Made by a program: the position numbers and the translations under genes. 58,276 nucleotides of DNA from an uncultured Lachnospiraceae bacterium (GTDB lineage: Bacteria > Bacillota > Clostridia > Lachnospirales > Lachnospiraceae), in the NCBI GenBank assembly GCA_910586555.1, contig CAJUJY010000015.1, forward strand, positions 1 to 58,276, given 5' to 3'. Below are positions 16,405 through 25,287 of the stretch, piece after piece; position 1 is the stretch's first letter; every line of letters begins with the position of its first letter. The notes beneath the pieces were generated by a model. That model ran no database searches. It was given only the letters and a program-made list of their open reading frames with translations, and was not told the origin of the DNA.

Positions 16405-19038
16405 ATGGAAAATTTTAATAAAGAGCAGCTTATACGTGGCCTTAAAGATGACAAGGTTAATGAAAGCAAACAAAAATATGGTACTAATGAACTTACAAAG
16501 AAGGAGCAGGAATCTTTATGGTCAATGTTTATAGGTGCATTTGATGATATATGGATTAAGGTGCTTTGTGCTGCTCTTGCATTAAAGGTTATACTGGCTG
16601 TATTAGGAATAATAGTGCCAGCACTGGCAGGTGAAAATGATGTTGTAGAGATTATAAGCATTGTCCTTGCCATTGCCCTTGCAACTGGGTTTAGTACGTT
16701 GTCAGAGTACAGGAACAGTTCCAGAAGTGAGGCTTTGCAGGAAGAGTATAACAAGACATATGCAAAAGTTGTAAGGAACGGGAATATTGTTAATATTTTA
16801 ACAAGTGAAATTGTAAAAGGTGATACTGTCCTTGTACAGGCAGGTGATAAAATACCTGCCGACGGGTTAATTTTTGAAGGCAGCATTAAAGTTTCACAGG
16901 CAGCATTAAATGGTGAATCAAGGGATGAAACTAAGACAGCAGCGGATTCAATGGATGAAGCATTAAGCACTGACTATTCTTCAGGACACAAGGTATTTAT
17001 GGGTTCAGTTGTAACAAGCGGTGAAGGGTATATGACAGTAACTGTTATTGGTGATGAGTCAGAGCTTGGCAAGATTAACAAAGCCCTTACTGATAATGAT
17101 GAAGAAGAAAGAAAAGACACTTCAAGCCTTAAACTTGAGGTAGTTGCCGCAGGTATTGGAAAGCTTGGTGTTTCTGCTGCTGCCATTGCAGGTATTTTAC
17201 AGGTGGGGCTTACGCTCTTCCGGAGCAATGCAGATATAACAGTAGTTTCTGTGCTGCTTTTAATTGCAGAAGCAATAATGCTGATGGCATCTATTGTAAT
17301 TATGGCAGTACCTGAGGGACTTCCAATGATGAACAGCCTTGTACAGTCTATGAACACGGAGTCCATGTATAAGAAAAACATTCTTGTAAGCCATAAAGCT
17401 GCTTTTTCTGATTCAGCATATATGAATGTCCTTTTTAGTGATAAAACTGGTACAATTACAGAGGGAAACTTATCATTAGTTGAATTTATTACTGGTGAAG
17501 GAAAAATTATTGATTTCCTTGAGCATAGTGAATTTATTGAATCAATAACTTTAAATAACCTTGCAAAGATATCTGAAGGAAAGCCTATAGGAAGCAACAA
17601 CATGGACAGGGCACTCATTGCCTATGCAATGTCTAAAGGGTATAACGGTAACAGCAGTGCCCAGGGCAAAGTTAAAGAAATTAGTGGTTTTGATTCAGAG
17701 AAGAAATGTGCAACTGTTACATTAAATGATGGCACAGTTTACTGGAAGGGTGCAACAGAAGGCATTATAGGCAGTGTGACACATTATATGCTTCCAGATG
17801 GAACAGTAAAGGAATTTACGGCTACAGACAGGGAGAAAGTAGAAGAACTTATGGTGGTTGAAGCCAGAAGGACAATGAAACTTCTTTCAGTTGCTAAAAT
17901 TAGCGGAAACCAGGTTATATTAATAGCTGTATTATGCTTAAGGGATAATGTAAGGACTGATGCTGTAGAAACAGTTGAAACCTTAAATAAAGCCGGCATA
18001 CAGGTTGTTATGGTTACTGGTGATGCAGAAGAAACAGCAGTTGCGATTGCAAAAGAAGCAGGGATTATTAAAGACAGTAAAAAAGATATTGTCCTTACAC
18101 ATGAAGAACTGGAAAAAATGCCAGATGAAGAACTGGAAAAGAAGCTTCCAGGGCTTTGTGTTGTAAGCAGGGCAAAACCGCTTGATAAAAAAAGGCTGGT
18201 TTCCATTTCACAGCGCCTTGATAATGTGTGTGGGATGACAGGTGACGGTGTAAATGATGCACCAGCATTAAAGCAGGCTGATATTGGTTTTGCAATGGGG
18301 GACGGCACAGCAGTGGCACAGGAAGCAGGGGACGTGGTTATCCTTAATAACAGCCTTGCTTCTATTAAGGACTGTGTGCTTAACAGCAGGACAATGGCAA
18401 AATCCGTTGGCAAGTTCCTTATATTCCAGCTTACAGTAAATATAAGCACCCTGCTTATGAATATTATTGCACCTGTGCTTGGATGGACTGAACCATTTTC
18501 TATTGTACAGATTTTATGGATTAACCTTATTATGGATACCCTGGCTGCAATGGCATTTGGCGGTGAACCAATACTTGACAGGTATATGGACGCTGCACCA
18601 GCAAAAAGGACAGATAATATACTTACAGGCTATATAAAATCTGCAATAGGGACAAGTTCTGTATTTATAACACTAGGTTCTATATTGATACTTGAAAATG
18701 TAGCAGGGATTACAACATTTGTAACACCAGAGGGCTGTACAAATCCAGGCCTTTATGAAAAAACATTTATGTTTGCATTTTTCATATATTCAATTATATT
18801 TAACAGTTTAAATACAAGGTCTGAAAGGTTAAACCTGTTTGAGCATATCAGTGGCAATAAAGCCTTTGCCCTTGTTATGGGCGCAATATTTATATTACAG
18901 ACTGTAATTATCCAGATTGGAGGACAGGTATTTGCTACAACAACATTAAGCATTAAAGCTTTGTTAGTGTCTATGGCATTAGCTGTTTTAATTATTCCTG
19001 TAGATATGGTACGTAAAATAATTGTGTCAAAGAAGTGA
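16405..19038 (+). CDS. PMCA-type calcium-translocating P-type ATPase
   Basis: An 877-aa type IIB-like P-type ATPase, expected to pump Ca out of the cytosol. The actuator motif is LNGES (about residues 168-172). Transmembrane helix 4 carries AVPEGLPM (about 301-308), the Ca-site signature. The phosphorylation motif is SDKTGT with D346. The hinge motif is TGDGVNDAPALKQADIGFAMG, and M6 has NLIMDTLAA. The expected ten helices appear, and the length is standard for bacterial PMCA pumps; no calmodulin tail is present. AAGGAGGG precedes ATG. Its place directly behind four terD genes fits Ca-dependent TerD function. I read it as the membrane partner that TerC supplies elsewhere, which is inference. 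Confidence 0.9.
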   Translation: MENFNKEQLIRGLKDDKVNESKQKYGTNELTKKEQESLWSMFIGAFDDIWIKVLCAALALKVILAVLGIIVPALAGENDVVEIISIVLAIALATGFSTLSEYRNSSRSEALQEEYNKTYAKVVRNGNIVNILTSEIVKGDTVLVQAGDKIPADGLIFEGSIKVSQAALNGESRDETKTAADSMDEALSTDYSSGHKVFMGSVVTSGEGYMTVTVIGDESELGKINKALTDNDEEERKDTSSLKLEVVAAGIGKLGVSAAAIAGILQVGLTLFRSNADITVVSVLLLIAEAIMLMASIVIMAVPEGLPMMNSLVQSMNTESMYKKNILVSHKAAFSDSAYMNVLFSDKTGTITEGNLSLVEFITGEGKIIDFLEHSEFIESITLNNLAKISEGKPIGSNNMDRALIAYAMSKGYNGNSSAQGKVKEISGFDSEKKCATVTLNDGTVYWKGATEGIIGSVTHYMLPDGTVKEFTATDREKVEELMVVEARRTMKLLSVAKISGNQVILIAVLCLRDNVRTDAVETVETLNKAGIQVVMVTGDAEETAVAIAKEAGIIKDSKKDIVLTHEELEKMPDEELEKKLPGLCVVSRAKPLDKKRLVSISQRLDNVCGMTGDGVNDAPALKQADIGFAMGDGTAVAQEAGDVVILNNSLASIKDCVLNSRTMAKSVGKFLIFQLTVNISTLLMNIIAPVLGWTEPFSIVQILWINLIMDTLAAMAFGGEPILDRYMDAAPAKRTDNILTGYIKSAIGTSSVFITLGSILILENVAGITTFVTPEGCTNPGLYEKTFMFAFFIYSIIFNSLNTRSERLNLFEHISGNKAFALVMGAIFILQTVIIQIGGQVFATTTLSIKALLVSMALAVLIIPVDMVRKIIVSKK

Positions 19039-19074
19039 AGAATACTGTTTTATATAATACAGGGGGAATAAAGA

Positions 19075-19827
19075 GTGGTTGTATTAAACCTGGATCTGGA
19101 TAATACATTAATCTATTCTTATAAAAAAGATACACAGCTTGAAAAAATTAATGTTGAATGGTACAATGGGCGCTGGATTTCATATATTACAAAAAAGACT
19201 TATGAACTGCTTTTAAGCCTTAAAAACCATATGTTAATTGTACCAACATCTACAAGGACAGAAAGCCAGTATAAAAGAATAAATCTTGGAACTGGAAATA
19301 TTAAATATGCACTTGTATGCAATGGCGGCGTTCTTCTTGAAAATGGAATAAGAAATAAAGAATGGTATAATAAGTCACAGGACATTATTAAAGAAAGTAT
19401 TCCAGGGCTTAAAAAAGCCGCCAGTTTTTTAGAAAAAGATTTAAGGCGTAAGATGGAGATACGCTTTATAGATGGTTTATTTATATTTACAAAGTGTGAC
19501 AGGGCAGAAGAAGTAGTACAGGATTTAAAAGAACTTCTTAAAGATTCATTAGTTTATGCTGCTAATAATGGTGAAAAGGTTTATGTACTTCCATATGGCA
19601 TGGATAAAGGCATGGCTGTTAAAAGATTCAGGGAGTATATAAATGCAGATATGGTTATAGCTGCTGGTGACAGCAGCTTTGATATAAAGATGTTAGAAGC
19701 AGCAGATAAAAAATTAGCACCATATGGTTTTACAGAAAAGTACAAAATAAATTTTAAACCAGAAGAAGCAGCAGCAGATATGTGGTTTTCCGAATTTATT
19801 TTAGAATACTGTATAAACTTACTGTAA
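19075..19827 (+). CDS. HAD-superfamily phosphatase of the Ter cluster
   Basis: A 250-aa HAD hydrolase resembling sucrose-phosphatase/Cof-like enzymes with a C2-type cap. Motif I is NLDLDNTL (D7/D9), followed by a serine/threonine region VPTSTRTESQ. A lysine site is in LPYGMDKGMAVKRF, and motif IV is AAGDSSFDIKML. A HAD of this sort is a regular member of the Ter biosynthetic module and may dephosphorylate the nucleoside-like product. The start is GTG at 19075 with AGGGGGA upstream, 36 bases after the ATPase. It is the last gene of the forward cluster; a long hairpin follows. Confidence 0.82.
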   Translation: MVVLNLDLDNTLIYSYKKDTQLEKINVEWYNGRWISYITKKTYELLLSLKNHMLIVPTSTRTESQYKRINLGTGNIKYALVCNGGVLLENGIRNKEWYNKSQDIIKESIPGLKKAASFLEKDLRRKMEIRFIDGLFIFTKCDRAEEVVQDLKELLKDSLVYAANNGEKVYVLPYGMDKGMAVKRFREYINADMVIAAGDSSFDIKMLEAADKKLAPYGFTEKYKINFKPEEAAADMWFSEFILEYCINLL

Positions 19828-19851
19828 ATAATGTTTTGTAAAACCCTGGGC

Positions 19852-19906
19852 AGCCAGACCAGCCTTAAGAAGCGTGAATTTTAAATGGCTGGCTAATGAG
19901 GTTAAA
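19852..19906 (+). repeat. Partial palindromic repeat
   Basis: AGCCAGACCAGCCTTAAGAA, then a degraded stem, then GGCTGGCTAATGAGGTTAAA. It keeps the terminal hairpin and GAGGTTAA end of copy A but not the other half. It marks the right border of the Ter cluster. Confidence 0.65.
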
Positions 19907-19915
19907 GTTTATAAT

Positions 19916-20013
19916 ATGCTTCCAGAAGATTGTACCAGATGTATATTTGTATTATATGTACACCGTACTATATACATATTGTACATTGTATATTGTTTCT
20001 GGAAGCATTTTTA
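19916..20013. terminator. Long hairpin between convergent operons
   Basis: ATGCTTCCAGAA (19916-19927) and TTCTGGAAGCAT (19997-20008) pair perfectly, with an AT-rich inner stem, followed by TTTTTATTTA. It should stop the Ter cluster transcript and perhaps the opposing ABC transporter transcript. Confidence 0.7.
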
Positions 20014-20014
20014 T

Positions 20015-20842
20015 TTATTCCAGGTTTAATTTTTTCTGCATAAGTTTTATTGAAACCAGGCTGTATATTACAGAGAAAAAGACCATTGCTGCTATTTCAA
20101 CAAATAAAAAGGTCTGTGTATATTTTAACATTTCTGTTTCATTTTCTATATCAAAATCTGCTATAAGCACTGGTATAAAAATAATCATAAACATAACTAC
20201 CTGCATAATTATATAAGTTACAATATAAACTGCGATTGAAATTAAATCCCTGCTTGCCCCTTTTCCAAAAGGTATGCTGTATCCTATATTAAGGCTTGCA
20301 AAAAGCTGTGAAACAGACATATAAAGTGCAGTAAAGATAACAATTATTATAGCAGCTATATATATATTTCCATTTATACCATATTCTTTAGCGCCATAGT
20401 GGAAAGTGGTTAAAGCATTTTTTATATATTCCCAGTTAATTCCATATTCCTTTGGTATTCCTGAAAGTATTACAGAGAAAATTATTACTGCTGTATCTGC
20501 CAGGAAAAATATAATTGCTGTAATTATTTTACTAAAATAAAGGTTTACTGTTGTTACAGGCAGTGTGTGCATAAGATACCCTTCATCACGCAGAAGGTTA
20601 TTCCTGTATCTTAATACAGTCCAGACTAATGTTATAACACATGTGGCCATTATAGACAGTATTAATATAAATGTAGAAACTATAAATAAAAAGTTAATTA
20701 TATGTTTCAGGCTGCCGCTTAGCATACCAGATACAATATTTGTGATTCTTGAAAAAACAGTACATAGTATTATAAATATATATGCCGGAATCATTATATG
20801 GATGCCCGCCTTTAAATCATATTTAATTAATTTGCCTAACAT
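20015..20842 (-). CDS. ABC transporter permease (ABC-2 type)
   Basis: A 275-aa membrane protein with six predicted helices, pairing with the ATPase encoded just upstream. The N-terminus is MLGKLIKYDLKAG. This is typical of permeases in GntR/YtrA-controlled transporter operons, which are linked to envelope stress, bacitracin or antimicrobial peptides. The ATG at 20842 overlaps the end of the ATPase gene by seven bases; GGGAGG lies inside that gene, so translation is coupled. The substrate is unknown. It is the last gene of a three-gene operon. Confidence 0.82.
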   Translation of the reverse strand: MLGKLIKYDLKAGIHIMIPAYIFIILCTVFSRITNIVSGMLSGSLKHIINFLFIVSTFILILSIMATCVITLVWTVLRYRNNLLRDEGYLMHTLPVTTVNLYFSKIITAIIFFLADTAVIIFSVILSGIPKEYGINWEYIKNALTTFHYGAKEYGINGNIYIAAIIIVIFTALYMSVSQLFASLNIGYSIPFGKGASRDLISIAVYIVTYIIMQVVMFMIIFIPVLIADFDIENETEMLKYTQTFLFVEIAAMVFFSVIYSLVSIKLMQKKLNLE

Positions 20843-21534
20843 GCAAACACCTCCCTGAATAATGCATCAACAGATTTTCCTTTTTCACTTCTTATTTCGT
20901 CTACACTTTTATGCAGTACCATATGGCCATTTTTTATAAATATAACATCATCAAGCACTTTTTCTACATCACTTATAAGATGGGTGGATATAATAATTCC
21001 TGCGTTTTCATTATAGTTTTTAAGTATTGTTTTTAAAATAAAATCCCTTGCAGCAGGATCCACACCTCCCATTGGTTCATCTAAAAGATAAAGTTTTGCT
21101 TTCCTGCTCATAACAAGTACAAGCTGTACTTTTTCCCTTGTTCCCTTTGATAAAGTCCTTATTTTGGCATCAGGGCTGATATCAAGCTTTTTTAACATTT
21201 CTTCTGCTGTATCTTCAGAAAAATCCTGGTAAAAATCTTTAAAAAATTTTATCGTTTCACTTACTTTCATGGCAGGTGTAAAATATGGGCGTTCTGGAAG
21301 GTATGAGATTATTTTTTTACTTTCTGTGCCAATTTTATTTTCTCCTGCCAGGATTTCCCCTCCGTCAGCACTAAGAATCCCACTTGCTATTTTAATAAGT
21401 GTAGTTTTACCACTTCCATTAGGGCCAAGAAGACCTGTGATTTTGCCAGTTTCTATAGATAGCGATATGTTATCTAGTGCAGTTTTCTGTCCATATTTTT
21501 TTGTTAAATTGTGACATTCTAAGATATTTTTCAT
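20836..21534 (-). CDS. ABC transporter ATP-binding protein
   Basis: A 232-aa nucleotide-binding subunit. Walker A is GLLGPNGSGKTTLIK. The signature motif is degenerate (TLSKGTREKVQLVL, KG in place of GG), as is usual in the YtrB-like and bacitracin-type group. Walker B is LYLLDEPMGGVDP, followed by the switch His in ISTHLI. I place the start at ATG 21534; a TTG at 21543 adds three residues but leaves almost no space behind the AAGGA site. It sits between the GntR regulator and the permease. It may export a peptide or lipid, or act as a stress sensor; the substrate is unknown. Confidence 0.88.
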   Translation of the reverse strand: MKNILECHNLTKKYGQKTALDNISLSIETGKITGLLGPNGSGKTTLIKIASGILSADGGEILAGENKIGTESKKIISYLPERPYFTPAMKVSETIKFFKDFYQDFSEDTAEEMLKKLDISPDAKIRTLSKGTREKVQLVLVMSRKAKLYLLDEPMGGVDPAARDFILKTILKNYNENAGIIISTHLISDVEKVLDDVIFIKNGHMVLHKSVDEIRSEKGKSVDALFREVFAC

Positions 21535-21574
21535 TTTAACCAATTATCCTTTCTTTTCATAGCTTTATAAAATA

Positions 21575-21934
21575 CTAATCCCAGTATTTTTCTATAAAAC
21601 GTAAGCAGTCATTAAGTGAATATCCAAGTTTTTTCATATTTTCAATAAATGTTTTTACACAATCCATCATCATTTCCTCCTGTAAATTATTGGCATTAGC
21701 CGGGTTGTCAGATACAAATCTTCCAGATGTCCGCTTTGAACAAAGCAGGCCCTCCCTTTCAAGTTCTGAAAGGGCTTTCTGCATAGTATTGGGATTAACC
21801 TCTGCTTCAATGGCAAGTTCCCTTACAGATGGAAGCTTGTCACCAGCCTTTAATATGCCAGTTGCAATCATTGCCTTTATCTGTTCCATAATCTGCTGGT
21901 AAATAGGGGAGTCATTGTTAAACTTCCAATCCAA
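21575..21934 (-). CDS. GntR-family regulator, YtrA subfamily
   Basis: A 119-aa repressor with one winged helix domain (about residues 10-78: PIYQQIMEQIKAMIATGILK, then GDKLPSVRELA and NPNTMQKALSELEREGLL). The C-terminal oligomerisation region is only about 40 residues, the hallmark of the YtrA subfamily. Members sit first in operons for ABC transporters and repress them until envelope-active compounds appear. GGAGG lies five bases before ATG. A palindrome inside its own promoter (21957-21990) is the probable binding site. Confidence 0.9.
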   Translation of the reverse strand: MDWKFNNDSPIYQQIMEQIKAMIATGILKAGDKLPSVRELAIEAEVNPNTMQKALSELEREGLLCSKRTSGRFVSDNPANANNLQEEMMMDCVKTFIENMKKLGYSLNDCLRFIEKYWD

Positions 21935-21956
21935 AGGATTACCTCCTTTCTTGTAT

Positions 21957-22005
21957 TATTGTATTATCTGTATAGTATAATAATACAATAGGACAGTTTT
22001 GTCAA
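21957..22005 (-). promoter_or_regulatory. Promoter with overlapping YtrA-type operator
   Basis: On the minus strand TTGACA (22005-22000), 17 bases and TATTAT (21982-21977) form a strong promoter. An 11-bp inverted repeat TATTGTATTAT / ATAATACAATA (21957-21967 and 21980-21990) covers the spacer, the -10 and the start region. This arrangement fits autorepression by the GntR protein. Confidence 0.7.
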
Positions 22006-22115
22006 GTGTTTTTTAATATGAATTTTTAGTTATTTTATACAAGAATTGTTTAGAAGAGGGTTTTGGTAAAAAATATATGGTAAGGACAGATTTTCCGGCA
22101 AGGCTTTGTAATAAT

Positions 22116-22160
22116 AAAAAGTGCATGGAATAATATAATTAATTTCCATGCACTTTTTTA
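22116..22160 (-). terminator. Bidirectional-looking terminator after the second chemoreceptor
   Basis: AAAAAGTGCATGGAA pairs with TTCCATGCACTTTTT around a short AT loop. The A and T tails allow function on either strand; it follows the minus-strand receptor gene by about 100 bases. Confidence 0.8.
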
Positions 22161-22263
22161 TTTATAAACTTTTATGTATAATACCTTTATTTTTTATAAG
22201 TTTCTGGTAATTGGTTTTTATATTGTGTACAAAACTATGTTTTTGCTGTTTTATATGCAAGTA

Positions 22264-23745
22264 TCAGGAATTTTGTTTCTTTGTGTTTGTATTTAATATA
22301 TTTGAAAGCCTGTCAATATCTGCTTTAATGTTTTCCATAACATTAAGTATGTTTTCAATTCCTGTTGCCTGTTCTTCGGTTGCTGCACTTATTTCAGATG
22401 TATTTTCAACTGATTTCTGGGAAACATCTTCAACCTTTTGCATAGCATGCAGCAAGTGGTCTTTAAGTTCTATAATACCGGAAAGTTCACTTTTTAAAAG
22501 ATCTGTAACATTAATTACCTCTTCTGATGAGTAAAGCATACTTTCAAATATTTTAACTGTATCATCTAACTTTTCTTTAGAATCCTGTACAATAGTATTA
22601 TTATCGTCAATAACCTTATTTGTGTCTTGTACTGTATTTATAATATCTTTTAAAATAGCATCAATTTTTTGTGTTGCGGCAGAAGATTCGCTTGAAAGGG
22701 AATTTATTTCACCGGCTACTACTGCGAATCCTTTGCCTGCTTCACCTGCCCTTGCAGCTTCAATCGCTGCATTTAATGCCAGAAGGTTTGTCTGCTGTGC
22801 AATCTGGCTTATGCTTTCAATAATGCCACCAATAGAAGTTGACTTCTGCGCAAGTGATGTAACACCTTCTGATGCCATTTTAGCAGCTTCTATATTTTCA
22901 CTAAATTTCTTAGAAAGTTCTTCAATGGCAATTATTCCTTTATCATTTTCTTCTTTAAGCTTTTTCATGTTTTCTACTGTCTGTGCAACACGTGTTTCAG
23001 AACTTTCAATTTTATCATTCAGATCATTAAATATATCAATGCTTCCTTCAACCTGTTCAATCTGTAAATCAGCGCTGTTAGAGATTTCCGCAGTAGAAGA
23101 AGCAATATCTGCCGAGCTTTCTTCAAAGTTATTTAATGATTCATAAATCTTTTCAGATGACTGGTGCAGCCCGTCAAATGCGGTACGTACACTGTTAAGC
23201 AGTTGTTCTGCTTCGTGTTCTTTTGTTTCAACCTTATCAAAAAGTGAACGTGCCCTTATAACAATAAATACCGCAACAACTACTGCAAGTGCATATACTA
23301 TCCATACAAAAAACCATATAGACATAGTGTACATTGCAAGGTATGCCTTGCGGAATATAAACATTCCAATTATATTTGGCACAACAGTAGCTATTGTACA
23401 TACTTTTATAACTGACAGGTCATAGTATGGTATACATAAAAACAATACCAGGAAATAAGCTTCTGCCATTGCGCCATATACAGCAGGGGTACCTGCAACA
23501 ATGGTTACTACCCCGAATACAGGAAGTACAGATATGTAAAAATATTTTGCATATTTTCCAAGAAGTTTTTCAAAGGCCTTAATTAAAAGGCTGCATACTG
23601 TCATGGACAAAGCAATAATATCCCTGAGTGCCCCGTTATTAAAGAACATTACATAACCAAATGCTGTTATGGGGATAACTGCTACAAATAAAAACATAAT
23701 TAAATTCATCCGTTTTTCTTCATTTTTTAATATTTCTAAATCCAT
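22264..23745 (-). CDS. Methyl-accepting chemotaxis protein with multi-helix membrane domain
   Basis: A 493-aa receptor that differs from the one at 910. Its N-terminal 175 residues form about six membrane helices with almost no extracellular loop, and there is no HAMP linker. The signalling coiled coil fills about residues 190-490, with the tip QTNLLALNAAIEAARAGEAG and GKGFAVVAGEINSL. Such receptors usually sense something in or across the membrane, such as energy state or a hydrophobic compound. GGGGAGG precedes ATG. It appears monocistronic, with a candidate promoter about 180 bases upstream. It probably couples to the same CheW/CheA array as the first receptor. Confidence 0.9.
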   Translation of the reverse strand: MDLEILKNEEKRMNLIMFLFVAVIPITAFGYVMFFNNGALRDIIALSMTVCSLLIKAFEKLLGKYAKYFYISVLPVFGVVTIVAGTPAVYGAMAEAYFLVLFLCIPYYDLSVIKVCTIATVVPNIIGMFIFRKAYLAMYTMSIWFFVWIVYALAVVVAVFIVIRARSLFDKVETKEHEAEQLLNSVRTAFDGLHQSSEKIYESLNNFEESSADIASSTAEISNSADLQIEQVEGSIDIFNDLNDKIESSETRVAQTVENMKKLKEENDKGIIAIEELSKKFSENIEAAKMASEGVTSLAQKSTSIGGIIESISQIAQQTNLLALNAAIEAARAGEAGKGFAVVAGEINSLSSESSAATQKIDAILKDIINTVQDTNKVIDDNNTIVQDSKEKLDDTVKIFESMLYSSEEVINVTDLLKSELSGIIELKDHLLHAMQKVEDVSQKSVENTSEISAATEEQATGIENILNVMENIKADIDRLSNILNTNTKKQNS

Positions 23746-23922
23746 AGGTAATTCCTCCCCTTTTTGTTATAGCAAGACAAGAAGCCTGCCAGTAATGTTT
23801 TTTGTGCAATATTACTATAAATGGTTTTTGGAATAGCCCATATATAGTTATATTACTAATATATATTAACATATTATTACTAAGAAGTAAATTTTTTTAT
23901 AACCTTTTGGGGATATTTATTA

Positions 23923-23950
23923 TTTATAGATTATTATATGTTATTGTCAA
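23923..23950 (-). promoter_or_regulatory. Candidate promoter for the second chemoreceptor
   Basis: Minus strand TTGACA (23950-23945), 16 bases, TATAAA (23928-23923). It leaves a leader of about 175 bases, in which I see no clear structure. Confidence 0.4.
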
Positions 23951-23984
23951 AGTAAGCCGTTAATGCCTGTTTTACAGCATGGGT

Positions 23985-24060
23985 TTTAACCTTATTAAGC
24001 CAGCCCTTTAAAACTCACGCTTTTTAAGTGGCGTGTCTGGTTTACAAGAACCTACCTGGT
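23985..24060 (-). repeat. Partial palindromic repeat
   Basis: TTTTAACCTTATTAAGCCAG, then CTCACGCTTTTTAAGTGGCG and TCTGGTTTAC, match the terminal hairpin half of the repeat family in the orientation of copy B. It lies between the divergent chemoreceptor and choloylglycine hydrolase genes. The rest of this 436-base gap holds only the candidate promoter. Confidence 0.65.
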
Positions 24061-24181
24061 ATAAGTACCTGGAATTTAATTTGGAACAGTAATATTTATA
24101 ATTTTCTTGCATGTAATATAAATACATGTTATTCTTTTATAAACAGTAAATAAAAATTTTGGTATTTAAGGAGGTAGTATT

Positions 24182-25156
24182 ATGTGTACAGCAGCAACAT
24201 ATATAACAGATGATTTTTATTTTGGACGTACCCTGGATTATGAATTTTCATATGTTGATGAGGTTACAATTACACCGCGTAATTATGTATTTAATTTCCG
24301 TAAGGCAGGAACTATGAAGTCACATTATGCAATAATTGGTGTTGCATATGTGCTTGATAATTACCCATTATATTATGAAGGTGTTAATGAAAAGGGGCTC
24401 TGCATTGCGGGCCTGAATTTCCCAGGTAATGCAGTATACAGGGATGAAATACCTGATATGTATAATATAGCACAGTTTGAGTTTATTCCATGGGTACTTG
24501 GACAGTGCTCTGAAATTAATGAGGTAAAAGAACTGCTTCCAAAAACTAATCTTACTAAAATGCAGTTCAAGGACCACCTTCCTGCTGCACAGCTCCACTG
24601 GTTAATATCAGACAGGAATGGTTCAGTTACAGCAGAGCCAGGGGAAGACGGTATTAAGGTATATGATAACCCTGTTGGCATACTTACTAATAATCCTCCG
24701 TTTAATGAACAGATGGTATATTTAAATAACTTTATGTCTTTATCAGTAAAGCCGCCTTTAAATAATTTTTCATCAAAATTAGACCTGCATCCGTATTGCA
24801 GGGGAATGGGTGCAATAGGGCTTCCAGGTGACTTATCTTCACCATCACGTTTTGTAAGGGCAGCATTTACAAAGATGAATTCAGTATGTAATGGGTCTGA
24901 AGCTGAAAGTGTAGGCCAGTTTTTCCATATACTTGGTTCTGTAAGCCAGCAGCGTGGCTGTTGTGAAACAGAATGTGGGGAATATGAATATACTATTTAT
25001 ACTTCCTGTTGTAATGCTGACAAAGGTATTTATTATTATACAACATATTATAACCACCAGATCAGTGCAATAAACCTTCACCATGAAAACCTGGACAGCA
25101 GTGGGCTTGTAAGATATTCACTTATAGACAAGGAACAGATTCTTATGCAGAATTAA
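24182..25156 (+). CDS. Choloylglycine hydrolase family protein (bile salt hydrolase / penicillin V acylase)
   Basis: A 324-aa Ntn-type hydrolase that cleaves linear amides, in gut bacteria most often conjugated bile salts. Removal of Met1 exposes the nucleophile Cys2 (MCTAATY). Other expected active-site residues are present: Arg16 and Asp19 in FGRTLDYE, Asn79 in AGLNFPGN, Asn170/171 in LTNNPPF, and an Arg (223 or 226) in SRFVRAAF. The length is normal and there is no signal peptide, so the enzyme is cytoplasmic. A strong AAGGAGG precedes ATG. The gene stands alone. Preference for bile salts over penicillin V cannot be decided by eye. Confidence 0.9.
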   Translation: MCTAATYITDDFYFGRTLDYEFSYVDEVTITPRNYVFNFRKAGTMKSHYAIIGVAYVLDNYPLYYEGVNEKGLCIAGLNFPGNAVYRDEIPDMYNIAQFEFIPWVLGQCSEINEVKELLPKTNLTKMQFKDHLPAAQLHWLISDRNGSVTAEPGEDGIKVYDNPVGILTNNPPFNEQMVYLNNFMSLSVKPPLNNFSSKLDLHPYCRGMGAIGLPGDLSSPSRFVRAAFTKMNSVCNGSEAESVGQFFHILGSVSQQRGCCETECGEYEYTIYTSCCNADKGIYYYTTYYNHQISAINLHHENLDSSGLVRYSLIDKEQILMQN

Positions 25157-25187
25157 CAGAACGCAGGATAAGTATAAAAATTAAAGG

Positions 25188-25276
25188 GCTGCCGCATTAA
25201 AAAATTATAAAAATATATAGCATACACCGGTTTTAACAGAGCCATATATTATATGCTCTTTGTTTAGTGCGGCAGC
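25188..25276. terminator. Large hairpin between convergent genes
   Basis: GCTGCCGCATTAA (25188-25200) pairs with TTAGTGCGGCAGC (25264-25276) with one G-U pair, around an inner AGCATA/TATGCT stem. Neither side has a classic T run, but its position between two converging genes suggests a shared terminator. Confidence 0.5.
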
Positions 25277-25287
25277 ACAATTACATA

